Part shown: positions 7,466 to 15,028 of the stretch, piece by piece | How the letters are laid out: every line of letters begins with the position of its first letter | Numbering within the stretch: position 1 is the stretch's first letter | Source of the DNA: CAYUAG01 sp964554015 | Lineage (GTDB): Bacteria; Zhuqueibacterota; QNDG01; CAYUAG01 | Reading direction: 5' to 3' | NCBI GenBank assembly: GCA_964554015.1 | Contig: CAZKMO010000006.1 | Coordinates: 1-44,059 of the forward strand | DNA length: 44,059 bases | Made by a program: the position numbers and the translations under genes | Notes under the pieces: model-generated | What the model saw: only the letters and a program-made list of their open reading frames with translations | The model's database searches: none | Told to the model about the DNA's origin: nothing

Positions 7466-9354
7466 TTAACAATTCTCTGATATTCAGTTAATTCATCTTT
7501 GTAGGTGAGATGAGGTGTTATAAAAATCATAAGTGTTGATTTGTTCTTGGTTCGATTCCGGTTCTGAAAAAACCTTCCAACTCCGGGTATATCACCCAGG
7601 ACCGGTACTTTAGATACATTTCTACTGTCTTCGGTTTGGGTTAATCCCCCCAGTACAATGGTTTCCCCGTCTTTTAACCGTACCGTGGATTCCATTTTTC
7701 TGAAATCGATGGTAGGAGGAGTATCAGGATTAAAATTTCTGGGAGTACTGAATTCAGGCCGTATTTCCGTGGTAATTTCTCCGGAAGCACTCACCCAGGG
7801 AGTTATGGTCAGACTGATTTTAGCCTCAATAGTTTGAAATCTTTGACTGATTTGATTGAATACCTGATTTCCTCCCACAATGGGCCGCTCTGACTGTAGT
7901 TTATAATACTGGGTGGTGCCGATTTCTATACTGGCGGAATGGCCATTCAAGGTCGCTATCTGGGGAACTGAGCGAATATTGGCCTTGCCTTCTGATTCCA
8001 GTGCCTGCAGCCGTAACATAAATCCACTGGGTAGTTTACCGATTTTTTTTAATCCCATTTTAGGGGCATAAAAATTTAAACTTTCATTCAGTATGTTACC
8101 TGACAATGTCATATCCAAACCCGGGAAAAAAGTATCATTATAAACAGTAGAATCTGAACCCACTTGATTCCAGGCCGATATACCAAATTCACTTTCATTA
8201 GCCATATTAAAATCAACCACAATGGCTTTAATCAATATCTGAGGTATGGGATGATCGATCTTTTTCACATACTCCTCAATCTCATTGATAACATCTCTGG
8301 AGCCCATAACAATGATGGCATTTAACTCATTGATTATTTTTAAGGTTGCTTTCCCCTGAAGAGTAGCGGGAATGGTTTCAATAATTCCATCCACTTTTAT
8401 ATGATTCAATTTTATCAATCTGGAAGAGGAAAGGCCGGATACTTTTTTATCTCCGATAAAATAAATGTCATTCTCCTCGCGATAGGTATAGTTGGTCCCT
8501 TTGAGTAAAAAATTCAACAGTTCATCAAAGGTACGTCCTTTACAGCGGGCATTTACTTTTCCTTCAATACTGCCATAGGTAAAAATATCAATATCAAGTT
8601 CTCTGGCTGCCTGATTAATAGTGTTGCCGAGATCAGCATTTACGGCTTCCAGAGTAATCAAACTGTCCTCTACCTGCACCCAGAAATCCTTGCCTGCTGT
8701 TCTTCTACCTTCCGTTTGCATATCCTTTTGACTAACAATAAATATATCACCCCTTTTTCGCAACCTGAATCCATTACTGGCCAGTAAAGTTTCCAGCCCG
8801 TTTTGAAACTCGGCCTTTTCCAGATAGCCGGTAATGGTACCGCTCACCTCCTGACCGATAATAATATTTTCCCCGCTTTTTTCTGAAATGGTTTTGATAG
8901 CATCATGAATATCAGCTGCCTTTAAATCCAGGGATAGTAATTCATTGGTGAAATCTACTTGCAGCGGTTCCGGCTCCGGTTGAGGCGGAACCGGTTTTAC
9001 TACTTTGTAAATATTCCCTTTTTTTGTTAATTCCAGACCATATTCATCAGTAATAAACTGTAAGGCTGAGATTACCGGAATATTACTCAGTCGCAAGGTA
9101 ACCCGCTGGCTGATACTGTTATCAACAAACAAGTTCAAATTATACTTGGTGGCCAATCCTCTCAGAATATCCTTGATATCCGTATTTTTAAAATCCAATA
9201 ATTTGATTATTCTTCCGGTGCTATCTGCTTGTTCCTGATATGGAATATTTTCCATCTCGGAATAATGGTTATAAGAGGAAATTGTATCCAGCTTTGACTG
9301 AGCATAACAGCAGCTCATTAAAAAAATACAAGAAAAAATAATTATTTTTTTCAT
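7462..9354 (-). CDS. gspD: Secretin, GspD/PilQ family, with three N-terminal STN-like repeats
   Basis: The 630-residue outer-membrane secretin has a signal peptide whose end, LMSCCYAQS, could be cut by signal peptidase I after CYA or read as a poor lipobox. Three tandem STN/N0-like domains follow at about 50-117, 138-208 and 232-300, each beginning with an LLDFKNTDIKDIL-like strand and helix. An N1/NolW domain (about 312-372) and the secretin core come next, with VPVLGDIPGVGRFFQ and LMIFITPHL near the end. The start is supported by AAAGGA seven bases upstream. It is the first gene of the tightly overlapping set that runs to the PilX-like gene. Confidence 0.95.
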   Translation of the reverse strand: MKKIIIFSCIFLMSCCYAQSKLDTISSYNHYSEMENIPYQEQADSTGRIIKLLDFKNTDIKDILRGLATKYNLNLFVDNSISQRVTLRLSNIPVISALQFITDEYGLELTKKGNIYKVVKPVPPQPEPEPLQVDFTNELLSLDLKAADIHDAIKTISEKSGENIIIGQEVSGTITGYLEKAEFQNGLETLLASNGFRLRKRGDIFIVSQKDMQTEGRRTAGKDFWVQVEDSLITLEAVNADLGNTINQAARELDIDIFTYGSIEGKVNARCKGRTFDELLNFLLKGTNYTYREENDIYFIGDKKVSGLSSSRLIKLNHIKVDGIIETIPATLQGKATLKIINELNAIIVMGSRDVINEIEEYVKKIDHPIPQILIKAIVVDFNMANESEFGISAWNQVGSDSTVYNDTFFPGLDMTLSGNILNESLNFYAPKMGLKKIGKLPSGFMLRLQALESEGKANIRSVPQIATLNGHSASIEIGTTQYYKLQSERPIVGGNQVFNQISQRFQTIEAKISLTITPWVSASGEITTEIRPEFSTPRNFNPDTPPTIDFRKMESTVRLKDGETIVLGGLTQTEDSRNVSKVPVLGDIPGVGRFFQNRNRTKNKSTLMIFITPHLTYKDELTEYQRIVK

Positions 9355-9400
9355 AGTTTTATCCTTTATTCAGTTTTTCTGCCCTCTATACCTCCTCCCC

Positions 9401-9493
9401 AGTTTCTAGAAGTTAGAAGATAGACTACATCCCTACCTCCTCCCCGAAAACTAACCGTTATACTGTTAACTTCTATCTACATCTAATAACTAA
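9401..9493. repeat. Inverted heptad module, copy A
   Basis: The left arm reads TAGAAGT, TAGAAGA, TAGACTA on the plus strand from 9407. The right arm reads ACTTCTATCTACATCTA from 9469, the same heptads inverted, with CCTCCTCCCC between. It joins directly to repeat copy 6. The same arrangement occurs at 11570-11667, joined to copy 7, and the left half again at 11893. A transcript of either strand could fold into a hairpin. Confidence 0.78.
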
Positions 9494-9650
9494 CCCTCTC
9501 CTTAATCCTCTCCCAGAGGGAGAGGAAAATAGTAAACTGCTCCATTATAACCTCTCCTGATTTTCTTTATAATCTCAGAACACGCTCTCTCCCAAAGGAC
9601 GTACAGACCATGTTTCCCTCCCTGGAAGGGAGGGATAAAAGGGAGGGTGA
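9494..9650. repeat. GA/CT repeat family, copy 6 (full length, 157 bp)
   Basis: Both palindromes are present, and an intact G-run block lies at 9628-9647. The copy lies in the gap between gspE and the secretin gene. The minus strand keeps the same open frame as copies 2 and 4 (containing GGKHGLYVLWERACSE). A three-unit heptad array follows at 9665-9690, so the gspE-gspD gap of about 340 bp is made almost wholly of repeat material. Confidence 0.9.
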
Positions 9651-9664
9651 ACGCACTTCATCAT

Positions 9665-9690
9665 ATCTATCCCCTATCATCTAACCTCTG
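9665..9690. repeat. Short heptanucleotide array
   Basis: On the plus strand the units TCCCCTA, TCATCTA and ACCTCTG follow a partial ATCTA. They match the array at 51-97 and sit the same distance from the right end of the 157-bp repeat. The array ends just before the stop of gspE. Confidence 0.7.
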
Positions 9691-9695
9691 CTTTT

Positions 9696-11174
9696 CTAAA
9701 ACTCCGTAGTCCGCAACACCTCTTCCACTGTGGTTATCCCTGCCTTTAGTTTTTCTATTCCACTCTGCTGGAGACTACTCATACCCTCATTTCTGGCAAT
9801 GCTGAAAAGCTCTTCTGTGGATACTCCGGCATGGATTTTCTTGGCTATGTTCTTGGTTATTACCATTACTTCGAAAATGGCTGTTCTGCCCCTAAAGCCG
9901 GTTTGATTACATTTTTCACATCCCTTTCCCCGATAGAGAATCAAATCATCACTATCAAATCCGATAATCTTTTTTAACTTTGTCCGGCTTTCCCGACTGT
10001 TATCAATATCTTTACAATTCCCGCATATAATTCTTACTAATCGCTGGGCAATAATTAATTTTACCGAAGACGATATCAGAAAGGGTTCCTGCTTCATATC
10101 TATTAACCGGGTGATGGTTTCCGGAGCATTGTTAGTATGCAGGGTACTGAGCACCAGGTGACCGGTTAAAGCAGCTCTGACTGCTATCTCGGCTGTATCC
10201 GCATCTCTGATCTCACCCACCATGATAATATCCGGATCCTGCCGTAAAAAAGAACGCAGGGCATTGGGGAAATTATACCCTATATCATACCTTACCTGAC
10301 TTTGATTTATACCGTTAAGATTGTATTCTATGGGATCTTCAACAGTCAGAATATTAACTTTATCTGTATTTAAATAATTCAGAATAGCATATAAAGTGGT
10401 TGTTTTACCGCTCCCGGTAGGTCCGGTTACCAATATCATACCATAGGGAAGGGTGATCATTTTTTTTACTAACGTGAGCTGTTCCTTGTTAAAACCCAGG
10501 GACTGTAAATCAAGATTTAAACCGCTTTTATCTAAAATTCTCAACACCACCTTTTCACCAAAATCTGTAGGTAAGGTTGATACCCTTAAATCAATATTTT
10601 TTTCTCCTCTTTTAACCCTAATTCTCCCGTCCTGGGGTCTTCGTTTTTCAGCAATATCAAGATCAGCCATGATTTTAAATCGTGAAATTACCGACTTTTT
10701 CATCTCCAAAGGAAGTTCCATTTCCTCATGCAGTACTCCATCCAATCGGAAACGAATCCGGAATACATCCTCATATGCTTCTATATGAATATCACTGGCT
10801 TTATAATCAATGGCATTGGTAATGATTTTATTAACCAACTGGATGATGGAAGTTTGATCTTCATTCTTTACTGTTTTATTTTCATCATCATACTCTTTTT
10901 CAATTAAGGAAAATTCCCCAGATTCGCCTTGCTCGGAAGTATGCAACAGTTGTTCTTTGTTATATTGACTTTTTATTTTCTCAGAAACTTCCACCCCTGA
11001 CATCTGAATCAAATCAATAGATTTGCCGGTAAGAAACTCCAGCTCTTTTATTAATTTTGGATTAACGGATGTACAGCAGCCCAACTTCAATATTCCATTA
11101 TCAACCTGCAGAGGAACTATTTTATGGTTACAAGCATACTCAAAACTGATTATATCAAGAATATCTTCTTTCAT
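9696..11174 (-). CDS. gspE: Type II secretion/type IV pilus assembly ATPase GspE/PilB
   Basis: The 492-residue protein has a shortened MshEN-like N-terminal part (about 1-75), then the secretion ATPase core with Walker A GPTGSGKTTT near residue 250, the Asp box, Walker B DPDIIMVGEIRD and the His box GHLVLSTLHTNNA. The zinc-binding tetracysteine motif is complete (ICGNC and GCEKC near residues 390-425), as expected for GspE/PilB and unlike the retraction ATPase PilT. It powers pseudopilus assembly by driving the GspF platform. It is the first gene of the locus and has a strong promoter about 320 bp upstream (11501-11529). Confidence 0.95.
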   Translation of the reverse strand: MKEDILDIISFEYACNHKIVPLQVDNGILKLGCCTSVNPKLIKELEFLTGKSIDLIQMSGVEVSEKIKSQYNKEQLLHTSEQGESGEFSLIEKEYDDENKTVKNEDQTSIIQLVNKIITNAIDYKASDIHIEAYEDVFRIRFRLDGVLHEEMELPLEMKKSVISRFKIMADLDIAEKRRPQDGRIRVKRGEKNIDLRVSTLPTDFGEKVVLRILDKSGLNLDLQSLGFNKEQLTLVKKMITLPYGMILVTGPTGSGKTTTLYAILNYLNTDKVNILTVEDPIEYNLNGINQSQVRYDIGYNFPNALRSFLRQDPDIIMVGEIRDADTAEIAVRAALTGHLVLSTLHTNNAPETITRLIDMKQEPFLISSSVKLIIAQRLVRIICGNCKDIDNSRESRTKLKKIIGFDSDDLILYRGKGCEKCNQTGFRGRTAIFEVMVITKNIAKKIHAGVSTEELFSIARNEGMSSLQQSGIEKLKAGITTVEEVLRTTEF

Positions 11175-11494
11175 TACTACTATTCCTTATAGATGTAGTT
11201 ATTTTAAATTTATTTTAAATCAGAAGATAGTACTCCTCATATCTCTAAGAAATCTATCCATTATGCATATAAAATCTAACTTGAATCTTCTCTGATTCTG
11301 TCTTTAAAATCTGACTAGAGTTTTTAATAAGGATAGATGGAAGTTAATATTATACTATTTTAGTAAATGATAATTTATTATCTTTTTAATAAAAAAATTA
11401 CATTTAGCAATAACCTGTACCATGGATGAAAGTCCTATTCACTATCCAATTTTGTTTACATAAGCAAAAATTAATTAAATGAAAATATTGATTA
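11175..11494 (-). other. Long AT-rich 5' leader of gspE
   Basis: About 320 bases lie between the predicted transcription start and the gspE start, with no open frame of note. The leader contains GTGAATAGGACTTTCATCC (minus strand, about 11426-11445) and an AT-rich stretch with short inverted segments. I could not assign it to any riboswitch class. Confidence 0.4.
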
Positions 11495-11500
11495 AAAAAC

Positions 11501-11529
11501 ATCATAATAATTTAAATTTAAAATGTCAA
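11501..11529 (-). promoter_or_regulatory. Sigma70-type promoter for the gspE/secretion locus
   Basis: On the minus strand TTGACA (11524-11529) and TATGAT (11501-11506) are separated by exactly 17 bp of AT-rich sequence. This is a near-consensus promoter, and no other good one was seen upstream of gspE. Confidence 0.75.
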
Positions 11530-11569
11530 GGAAAAAATAATAAATTTTTTCGAATTCCTGAAAGTAATC

Positions 11570-11667
11570 AGTTTCTAGAAGTTAGTAGATAGAAGTCAGC
11601 TCCCATCCACCTCCTCCCCGTAATCTATCCATAGAAAAGCTAACTTCTATCTACCTCTAATAACTTA
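11570..11667. repeat. Inverted heptad module, copy B
   Basis: The left arm reads TAGAAGT, TAGTAGA, TAGAAGT from 11576. The right arm TAACTTCTATCTAC (11641-11654) is largely its inverse. The spacer contains CCTCCTCCCC as in copy A. The module runs straight into repeat copy 7, so copies A and B show the same fixed composite (heptads, spacer, inverted heptads, 157-bp repeat). Confidence 0.78.
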
Positions 11668-11825
11668 CCCTCTCCTTAATCCTCTCCCAGAGGGAGAGGA
11701 AAAGATTGAATCACTCCAGGACAGCTTGTCCTTAATCTTTTCATAAATTCAGAACAAGCTCTCACCCAAAGGAAATACAGGGCATGTTTCCCTCCCTCAA
11801 AGGGAGGGGATAAAAGAGAGGGTGA
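11668..11825. repeat. GA/CT repeat family, copy 7 (full length)
   Basis: This 158-bp copy keeps both palindromes, but the right G-run block is broken (AAAAGAGAGGG). A one-base insertion shifts the minus-strand frame that is open in copies 2, 4 and 6. It lies between the gspE promoter and the downstream end of the HHH-barrel gene. Heptads follow at 11844-11864. Confidence 0.88.
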
Positions 11826-11843
11826 TCTCGCTCATCATATCTA

Positions 11844-11864
11844 ATATCTATCCTCTAACTTCTG
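11844..11864. repeat. Short heptanucleotide array
   Basis: Three units (ATATCTA, TCCTCTA, ACTTCTG on the plus strand) lie about 18 bp after repeat copy 7, the same relation as at 51-97 and 9665-9690. Confidence 0.65.
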
Positions 11865-11892
11865 CATTTACTGGCCTCTATAACTCTTCCCC

Positions 11893-12046
11893 AGTTTCTA
11901 GAAGTTAGAACATAGACCCTATCCGCCTCCTCCCCAAATTCTATACGTTATTAAACTAACCTCTAACATCTATCTTCTAACCTCTGCCTTTCTAACATCT
12001 ACCTTCTAACTTCTGTTTTTTTCTATCTTCTATAATCTAACTTCTG
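11893..12046. repeat. Heptad half-module and long heptanucleotide array
   Basis: The left part (from 11893) repeats the start of modules A and B (CAGTTTCTAGAAGTTAG and a CCTCCTCCCC spacer). From 11959 to 12046 the minus strand reads as heptads of TAGANNN type (CAGAAGT, TAGATTA, TAGAAGA, CAGAAGT, TAGAAGG, TAGATGT and others), with two units lengthened by extra bases. With the elements before it, it fills the gene-free stretch from 11530 to 12058. Confidence 0.75.
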
Positions 12047-12058
12047 TATCTCCCCCCT

Positions 12059-14041
12059 TCAAAAGCTCACATCAGCCTGCAATCCCAGATACCTTTTCCT
12101 TTCTCTGTCTGCACTATTCCCATAATTATTATATTGCTTTAATCTGGTTTCCCGATATTTTACATTAAAGGTGATATGCTTTTTTATATTCAACTGTGCA
12201 ATTATGTACCATCGGATCCCCTTTCCGTATAAAAAAGGAATGGTAAAAGAACCGGGCAGATCATTTTCAAACTCGTAAATCCTGCTTTCATACCCGGAGG
12301 TTTTAAACCCTATCCAGCGGGATCTTACCTGAAGAAAAGGAAAACAGGGTACATCCACATCCTGATAAAACAAAAATCCGAATTCATCCCTCGCCTGGTA
12401 TCCCCATTCTCTCTCCATATCAGTATTATACACATGACTTAACTCTACTCTGGTGGTTAATTGTAACTGCCGAAATTTCGAGAGCACCTCCAGACGGCCA
12501 CTCTCCTGTTTTGAGGTTTTGAGTATATGCGTAGAAATACCCTCCCCGGTGATATAGGAGTCAACATCTTCCTTGCTTTTAAATTTTATCTTACATTTTA
12601 TCTTAAAATGAGAATTTATTCTTCGGGTTATCCATACATACAGATCATTACCTCGGATCGGAACCGGAATGGTATAGGTTCGCCAGGGTCTGTTATAAAA
12701 ATCAAACATTATATTTAGTGTATATTTACTGATTCTGGTAGCAAAACCAAAATTAATTCCTCTTTCATTATTCACAGAAGAAGAAATAAATCCCTGTCCG
12801 TGGGGGCTGTAAAACCGGGGAGAAAAATTCCTGTAGATCACTACTCCCTTAATACGGTCTACATCATATATACATCCGGTTATAAAAGCGGTACTGCGAT
12901 TTTTTCCTACGGCTATTTCCCCAAACAAATTAAACCTGTTACAATAAAGATCAAAATCCAGACTGTAAAGATAATTACGGCTTCCCCGGAAGGAAAATAG
13001 ATTTTTATTCCCCAGATCTCTCTGCACCGGATGAGAATACTCTGTGAACAGGGAGGTGATTCCCATGCTTCCCGGGATCAGCGTAACTTCAGTACGCAGT
13101 CCCACAAGATGTTCGGTCACAGTTTCCTTAGTTTCTTTCTCATAGGCAGTACGGTGATATCCTGAAACCGGAAAACTCTTAATGGTTCCATCCATATTTA
13201 AGGAAGCATCCAGACGTGTCCCGGAACCAAAGAGCAATAAATGAAATGTAGGGTGATTGAATGCAACAGCAGCACCGGTTAAAAAGTTATTTTCATCCGT
13301 GGATTTATACCCCTGGATATCTGATGGTCTTTTTTTCATAGCAGATACAGGGTATACTCCTTTGGAAAAGCCATAAGGACTCCAGAGAACAATCCCCTGT
13401 CCGGCCTTAATATAGTAAGTACCAAGCAGCAATTGCATAGAATGACATATATTCTCAAACTCGATAAAACCAACCAAGTGATCGGCCGGATCCGTCTCAC
13501 CGGGATCTTTTTCTATAAGCAGCGCACTGTTAAAAACATCTTTCTGGGAAATCCTTATCCGCTGATACATCCTCCAGACTGAACCCGGGTACAGGTCCTG
13601 ATAATGTATTCGGGTGGAATAATTTCTCTGAAATCGGGACCGTACCTCTAGGGATAGATTTTCAAATCTTTTTTCTTTAATATCCAGGTAGGGATGTATC
13701 CTGTTCCAGATTTCTTCCGTAATCTGCAAACGCTGTTTAAAATCATTTAAAGAAGAAAAAAATCCCTTTTCTTCTCTTTCTTTAATTATTCGCTGCATGA
13801 AGAGCTGGGTAAGGAAGGGGATTTTCCCTAATTCCTTTATCCCGGCCTGATTTATATTAACCGGATTCTCTCTTAACTCCTGCAACTCTTCCAGCAGTTC
13901 TAAAGACTCCTTTTCCCCCAGTGATTCCAGCAGTTCTTCTTCATATTCGGTCTGGGCTTGCAAAAGATTTAAATTCATGAGATTCAACATCAATACCCAA
14001 AGCAAGCACTGACTAATATTAATTATTTTCCATCCCTGCAC
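12059..14041 (-). CDS. ComEA-like helix-hairpin-helix domain fused to a predicted outer-membrane beta-barrel
   Basis: The 660-residue protein has a hydrophobic N-terminus ending in LLQAQ (signal peptide), a Glu/Leu-rich helix, then a helix-hairpin-helix segment near residues 58-118 (NPVNINQAGIKELGKIPFL and FFSSLNDFKQRL) like the DNA-binding ComEA domain. The remaining roughly 530 residues alternate short polar and aromatic beta strands and end in LGLQADVSF, a typical terminal barrel strand ending in Phe. Proteins of this build are annotated as HHH proteins in FCB-group genomes; function is unproven. DNA uptake across the outer membrane is a reasonable guess. The reported start is a GTG with poor Shine-Dalgarno spacing, so the true start may differ. 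Confidence 0.72.
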   Translation of the reverse strand: MQGWKIINISQCLLWVLMLNLMNLNLLQAQTEYEEELLESLGEKESLELLEELQELRENPVNINQAGIKELGKIPFLTQLFMQRIIKEREEKGFFSSLNDFKQRLQITEEIWNRIHPYLDIKEKRFENLSLEVRSRFQRNYSTRIHYQDLYPGSVWRMYQRIRISQKDVFNSALLIEKDPGETDPADHLVGFIEFENICHSMQLLLGTYYIKAGQGIVLWSPYGFSKGVYPVSAMKKRPSDIQGYKSTDENNFLTGAAVAFNHPTFHLLLFGSGTRLDASLNMDGTIKSFPVSGYHRTAYEKETKETVTEHLVGLRTEVTLIPGSMGITSLFTEYSHPVQRDLGNKNLFSFRGSRNYLYSLDFDLYCNRFNLFGEIAVGKNRSTAFITGCIYDVDRIKGVVIYRNFSPRFYSPHGQGFISSSVNNERGINFGFATRISKYTLNIMFDFYNRPWRTYTIPVPIRGNDLYVWITRRINSHFKIKCKIKFKSKEDVDSYITGEGISTHILKTSKQESGRLEVLSKFRQLQLTTRVELSHVYNTDMEREWGYQARDEFGFLFYQDVDVPCFPFLQVRSRWIGFKTSGYESRIYEFENDLPGSFTIPFLYGKGIRWYIIAQLNIKKHITFNVKYRETRLKQYNNYGNSADRERKRYLGLQADVSF

Positions 14042-14065
14042 CTTGATATCCTATCTGCTTATTAA

Positions 14066-14096
14066 TCTCCGAACCAAGCACAACTTGGGTCGGAGA
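14066..14096. repeat. REP-like palindrome R1
   Basis: An imperfect hairpin: TCTCCGAACCAAG, loop CACAA, CTTGGGTCGGAGA (one mismatch in 13 bp). It is the same family as the palindromes at 14185, 14828 and 15089 around the transposase gene. Confidence 0.85.
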
Positions 14097-14184
14097 GAAA
14101 ATATCTGTATTTAATACGTGCTAATCATGGCATACTCTGACTCACGTTCTAATTGGGTGAAGAGAAACTCACCCCCTTCAACCT

Positions 14185-14854
14185 CCGTCCCAAGTTGTAC
14201 TTGGGACGGAACTAATAAGAGAAGCTTAGCTTCTCATAATAAAACTAAAATAACCTTTGCACTTTTATAGAACCATCCTGATCGGTATTATAATTTCTTG
14301 CAGAACTATAATTCCAGTGTTCAGGTTCAGTTACTAACCCTCTTTTGACCGGATTATAATGAATGTACTCTGTCTTTTGACTAAATATATTTTCCGAAAT
14401 AATCTGCTACGGATACATACTCTCTTGCCATATTTGATGTTTACTTTGCAGTTTATGTTTCTTTTTGTAGAAACTAAGCAAGTTTAATATCCAAGTTTTA
14501 TTATCCTCTTTCAATTGTGTTACAACAAGTTTTGCTGTATGCCTTTTTAAAGACTGTATTGTTCTGCTGAGTTCTGAACCACGACAAATTATATGAAAAT
14601 GATTGTCTAAAATAACATAAGCATAAATTTCCAGATCCTTATTTTCTTGACAGTAAATCATTGATGAAGTTAAGATTTCAAAATATTTTTTCGAAGAAAA
14701 AACTGGTATCCATTCAATAATTGTTGATGTTATAAAATAAATACCCTGTTTATCATATATTTTATAAGCACTTCGCATATTATTACCTAATTTATTGTAT
14801 ACACAAAGCTAAGCTTTGCACTCCATTTCCGAGCCAAGTACAACTTAGGTCGGA
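14185..14854 (-). mobile_element. IS200/RAYT-like unit bounded by inverted composite palindromes
   Basis: The outer left end has a perfect hairpin (CCGTCCCAAG, loop TTGTA, CTTGGGACGG; 14185-14209) and then a small hairpin GAGAAGC-TTA-GCTTCTC (14219-14235). The right end carries the same pair inverted: small hairpin CAAAGC-TAA-GCTTTG (14804-14818), then a large one TCCGAGCCAAG-TACAA-CTTAGGTCGGA (14828-14854). The Y1 transposase gene lies between. Subterminal hairpins in this symmetrical arrangement are what IS200/IS605-type and REP-associated Y1 transposases recognise. Confidence 0.75.
14245..14778 (-). pseudogene. REP-associated Y1 (IS200-type) transposase interrupted by an amber codon
   Basis: The intact part (14410-14778, 123 codons) has the Y1 transposase pattern: GIYFITSTIIEWIPVF at the N-terminus, YAYVILDNHFHII with the HUH metal-binding pair HFH, and SLKRHTAKLV. 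A TAG at 14407-14409 stops it after WQESMYP. The same frame then continues for 53 more codons to 14245 with the conserved C-terminal block of the family (FSQKTEYIHYNPVKRGLV, then EHWNYSSARNY). By recollected family pattern the stop stands where Gln is usual (HPQ), so one C-to-T change from CAG explains it. Without readthrough the protein lacks its C-terminal region and is probably inactive. Confidence 0.85.
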
Positions 14855-14931
14855 GTGATGTTCGATGTATTCTTTCTTAAAGTTCTTACTGTTTTTAAAA
14901 TAATATCATTAACCTAACTCACTCCCTTAGT

Positions 14932-14959
14932 CCCCCTCTCTTTTTAAAAAGAGAGGGGG
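14932..14959. repeat. Perfect 28-bp palindrome
   Basis: The arms are CCCCCTCTCTTTTT and its exact complement. It differs from the 157-bp repeat of the secretion locus but has the same style (purine on one arm, pyrimidine on the other, preceded by CTCCCTTAGT). A relative with an interrupted palindrome lies at 15029-15080. Confidence 0.85.
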
Positions 14960-15028
14960 AAAGTCTCTTATTCTAAAATAACATTTTAATAATGACCATC
15001 CTTTCATCCCTTTCCAAGTCCCCTTCTC

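Noticed and set aside
14407..14409. TAG as a reassigned sense codon in this organism
   Set aside because: Other genes in the window end in TAG (for example the wzz-like gene at 27274-27276), so a single nonsense change is simpler.
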